From Trueperaceae bacterium (GTDB lineage Bacteria; Deinococcota; Deinococci; Deinococcales; Trueperaceae), in the NCBI GenBank assembly GCA_024636105.1, contig JAGXHO010000049.1:1-6618 (forward strand): a DNA stretch of 6,618 bases, given 5' to 3'. Positions 5,574 through 6,618 of the stretch are shown here, piece by piece (positions within the stretch are counted from its first letter, which is position 1; each line of letters begins with the position of its first letter). Made by a program: the position numbers and the translations under genes. Below the pieces are notes generated by a model. That model had not been told where the DNA came from, ran no database searches, and was given only the letters and a program-made list of their open reading frames with translations.

Positions 5574-6398
5574 CGTAATGTAGTCGTTCGTCCGCTGCTC
5601 CACCGGGTTCGTGAACATCGTGTTCGTGTCCGCGTGCTCGACGACGTTGCCCTCGTAGAAGAAGGCGGTGTAGTCCGAGACGCGCGCAGCCTGCTGCATG
5701 TTGTGCGTGACGATGATGATGGTCACGTCCCGCTTGAGCTCCTGGATCAGCTCTTCGATGCGCATGGTCGACTGCGGGTCGAGCGAGCTGGTGGGCTCGT
5801 CCATCAGCAGCACCTCGGCCTCGACCGCCAAGGCGCGCGCGATCGACAGGCGTTGCTGCTGGCCGCCGGAGATGCCGGCGGCGGGCGCCTTCAGGCGGTC
5901 CTTGACCTCGTCCCACAGCGCCGCCTGGCGCAACGAGCGCTCGGCGACCTCGTCGAGGAGCGCGCGGTTGCGGATGCCGACCAGCTTGAGGCCGGCCACC
6001 ACGTTGTCGTAGATCGACATGGTGGGGAACGGGGTCGGCTTCTGGAAGACCATCCCGATGCGGCGCCGCACGGTCACCGGGTCGACGCCGGGGGCGTAGA
6101 TGTCGTTGCCATCGAGGATCGCCTTGCCGGTGACCTTGACCGTGCGGTTGAGGTCGTGCATGCGGTTGAGCGAGCGCAGGAAGGTCGTCTTTCCACAGCC
6201 GGAAGGTCCGATCAACGCCGTGACGGTCTTGTCGCGGAAGGTGAGCGAGACGTCGCGGACGCCCGTGGTGGCGCCGTAATGGACCGAGATGCCCTCGGTC
6301 ACGAGCCGCGGCTGCGCGTCGGCGGCCACGGCGGCACGCGCGGTGTCGCCGTCGGTGCGGGGAGCGGGCGGGGCGGAGCGGGCGTCGGTGGCGTCCAT
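5559..6398 (-). CDS. pstB: phosphate ABC transporter ATP-binding protein PstB
   Basis: The product (279 residues) is the ATPase that powers the PstSCAB high-affinity phosphate importer, on the cytoplasmic face of the PstA/PstC permeases. Every ABC landmark is present: Walker [10 protein letters not shown] (64-72), Q-loop Gln119 in '[11 protein letters not shown]', signature ISGGQQQR (176-183), Walker B 'VLLMDEP' with Asp200 and Glu201, D-loop SSLDP (204-208) and His232 in 'IVTHNMQQA'. 'SLNRMHDLN' (76-84) and the final 'DYITGRFG' are PstB-specific. The start is the ATG at 6396-6398: an AAGGA ribosome site lies 7 nt upstream (plus-strand 6406-6410), and longer in-frame starts would run through the pstA coding end. 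The N-terminal 30 residues are an Ala/Asp-rich, probably disordered extension, making it about 20 residues longer than the E. coli protein (257). It lies 20 nt downstream of pstA in the same operon. The last four codons form one arm of a hairpin. Confidence 0.95.
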   Translation of the reverse strand: MDATDARSAPPAPRTDGDTARAAVAADAQPRLVTEGISVHYGATTGVRDVSLTFRDKTVTALIGPSGCGKTTFLRSLNRMHDLNRTVKVTGKAILDGNDIYAPGVDPVTVRRRIGMVFQKPTPFPTMSIYDNVVAGLKLVGIRNRALLDEVAERSLRQAALWDEVKDRLKAPAAGISGGQQQRLSIARALAVEAEVLLMDEPTSSLDPQSTMRIEELIQELKRDVTIIIVTHNMQQAARVSDYTAFFYEGNVVEHADTNTMFTNPVEQRTNDYITGRFG

Positions 6399-6418
6399 GA
6401 TGGGTTCCTTCGATGCGC

Positions 6419-6618
6419 TCACAGGTCGGTGGTGTGGCGTTGGCGGGTCAGGATGCGGGCGACGGCGAAGGTGACGATGACGAGCGCGAGCAACACGATC
6501 CCGGCCGCCCAGCCCATGGCGTGCCACTCGCGGTACGGACTGATCGCCAAGCTGTAGAGGCGCGCCGGGAGCGTGTCGACCGGTCCCGTGAGGTAGCGCA
6601 GCGGCGTGGCGGAGTAGA
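6419..6618 (-). CDS. pstA: phosphate ABC transporter permease PstA (3' end only)
   Basis: The minus-strand frame open at the right edge gives the last 65 residues, ending in TGA at 6419-6421. '[20 protein letters not shown]' is the typical PstA stretch before the last membrane helix (DTLP plus a Leu/Ile-Tyr). Then follow 'SPYREWH', one strongly hydrophobic helix (about residues 35-54 of the visible part) and a short basic cytoplasmic tail (RILTRQRH). This matches the C-terminus of PstA, the inner-membrane channel subunit paired with PstC. Its stop is 20 nt before the pstB start, so the two are co-transcribed. Identity with PstA over PstC rests on the gene order and the DTLP motif. Confidence 0.88.
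   Translation of the reverse strand, partial: YSATPLRYLTGPVDTLPARLYSLAISPYREWHAMGWAAGIVLLALVIVTFAVARILTRQRHTTDL

Noticed and set aside
2860..5583. Plus-strand 907-codon frame overlapping the lipoprotein
   Set aside because: It is Arg-rich noise in the +2 frame; the competing frame has a signal peptide, lipobox, ribosome site and repeats.
6399..6527. Upstream extension of pstB to a start at 6527 (322 residues)
   Set aside because: It would overlap pstA over its last 36 codons and adds Arg/His/Pro-rich noise; the ATG at 6398 has a good ribosome site.
5463..6557. Plus-strand 364-codon frame opposite pstB
   Set aside because: It is antisense to a gene with all ABC ATPase motifs; it has no support of its own.

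Overview
This 6.6 kb window is very GC-rich bacterial DNA. Third codon positions are so strongly G/C that long meaningless open frames appear on both strands. It is ordinary chromosomal content: no phage, transposase, CRISPR, rRNA or tRNA gene was seen. The gene set (pst phosphate transporter, flavin-linked D-lactate dehydrogenase type, FG-GAP lipoprotein, dienelactone-hydrolase-like enzyme) does not fix the phylum. A Deinococcota (Truepera-like) or Actinomycetota host is a reasonable guess, not a demonstrated one.

Left part (1-1308): the window opens inside an alpha/beta hydrolase gene (3' end only). After 9 nt comes a small, very acidic protein of unknown function whose ATG sits 6 nt after a TAGCAT -10-like box, as in leaderless transcripts. 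A perfect 8-bp hairpin follows. Then comes a decayed fragment of an M29-type aminopeptidase gene: the N-terminal part is gone, and two conserved blocks that are normally far apart are joined in frame.

Middle (1309-5374): a complete FAD-linked oxidase of the D-lactate dehydrogenase (cytochrome) type, then a large exported lipoprotein (862 aa) with its own ribosome binding site. The lipoprotein carries at least five calcium-binding FG-GAP motifs and a long beta-rich C-terminal module that may be new.

Right part (5375-6618): the lipoprotein gene converges on the pst operon. The gap holds a strong hairpin terminator and a compact array of alternating inverted repeats built on TTCGGC/GCCGAA, with a 58-bp period, which runs into the last codons and stop codon of pstB. 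On the minus strand lie pstB (complete, phosphate ABC transporter ATPase) and, 20 nt upstream of it, the 3' end of pstA (permease). They form one operon that imports phosphate, and no phoU follows pstB inside the window.

The most interesting items are the palindrome array and its link to the pstB 3' end, the C-terminal module of the lipoprotein, and the internally deleted aminopeptidase relic.
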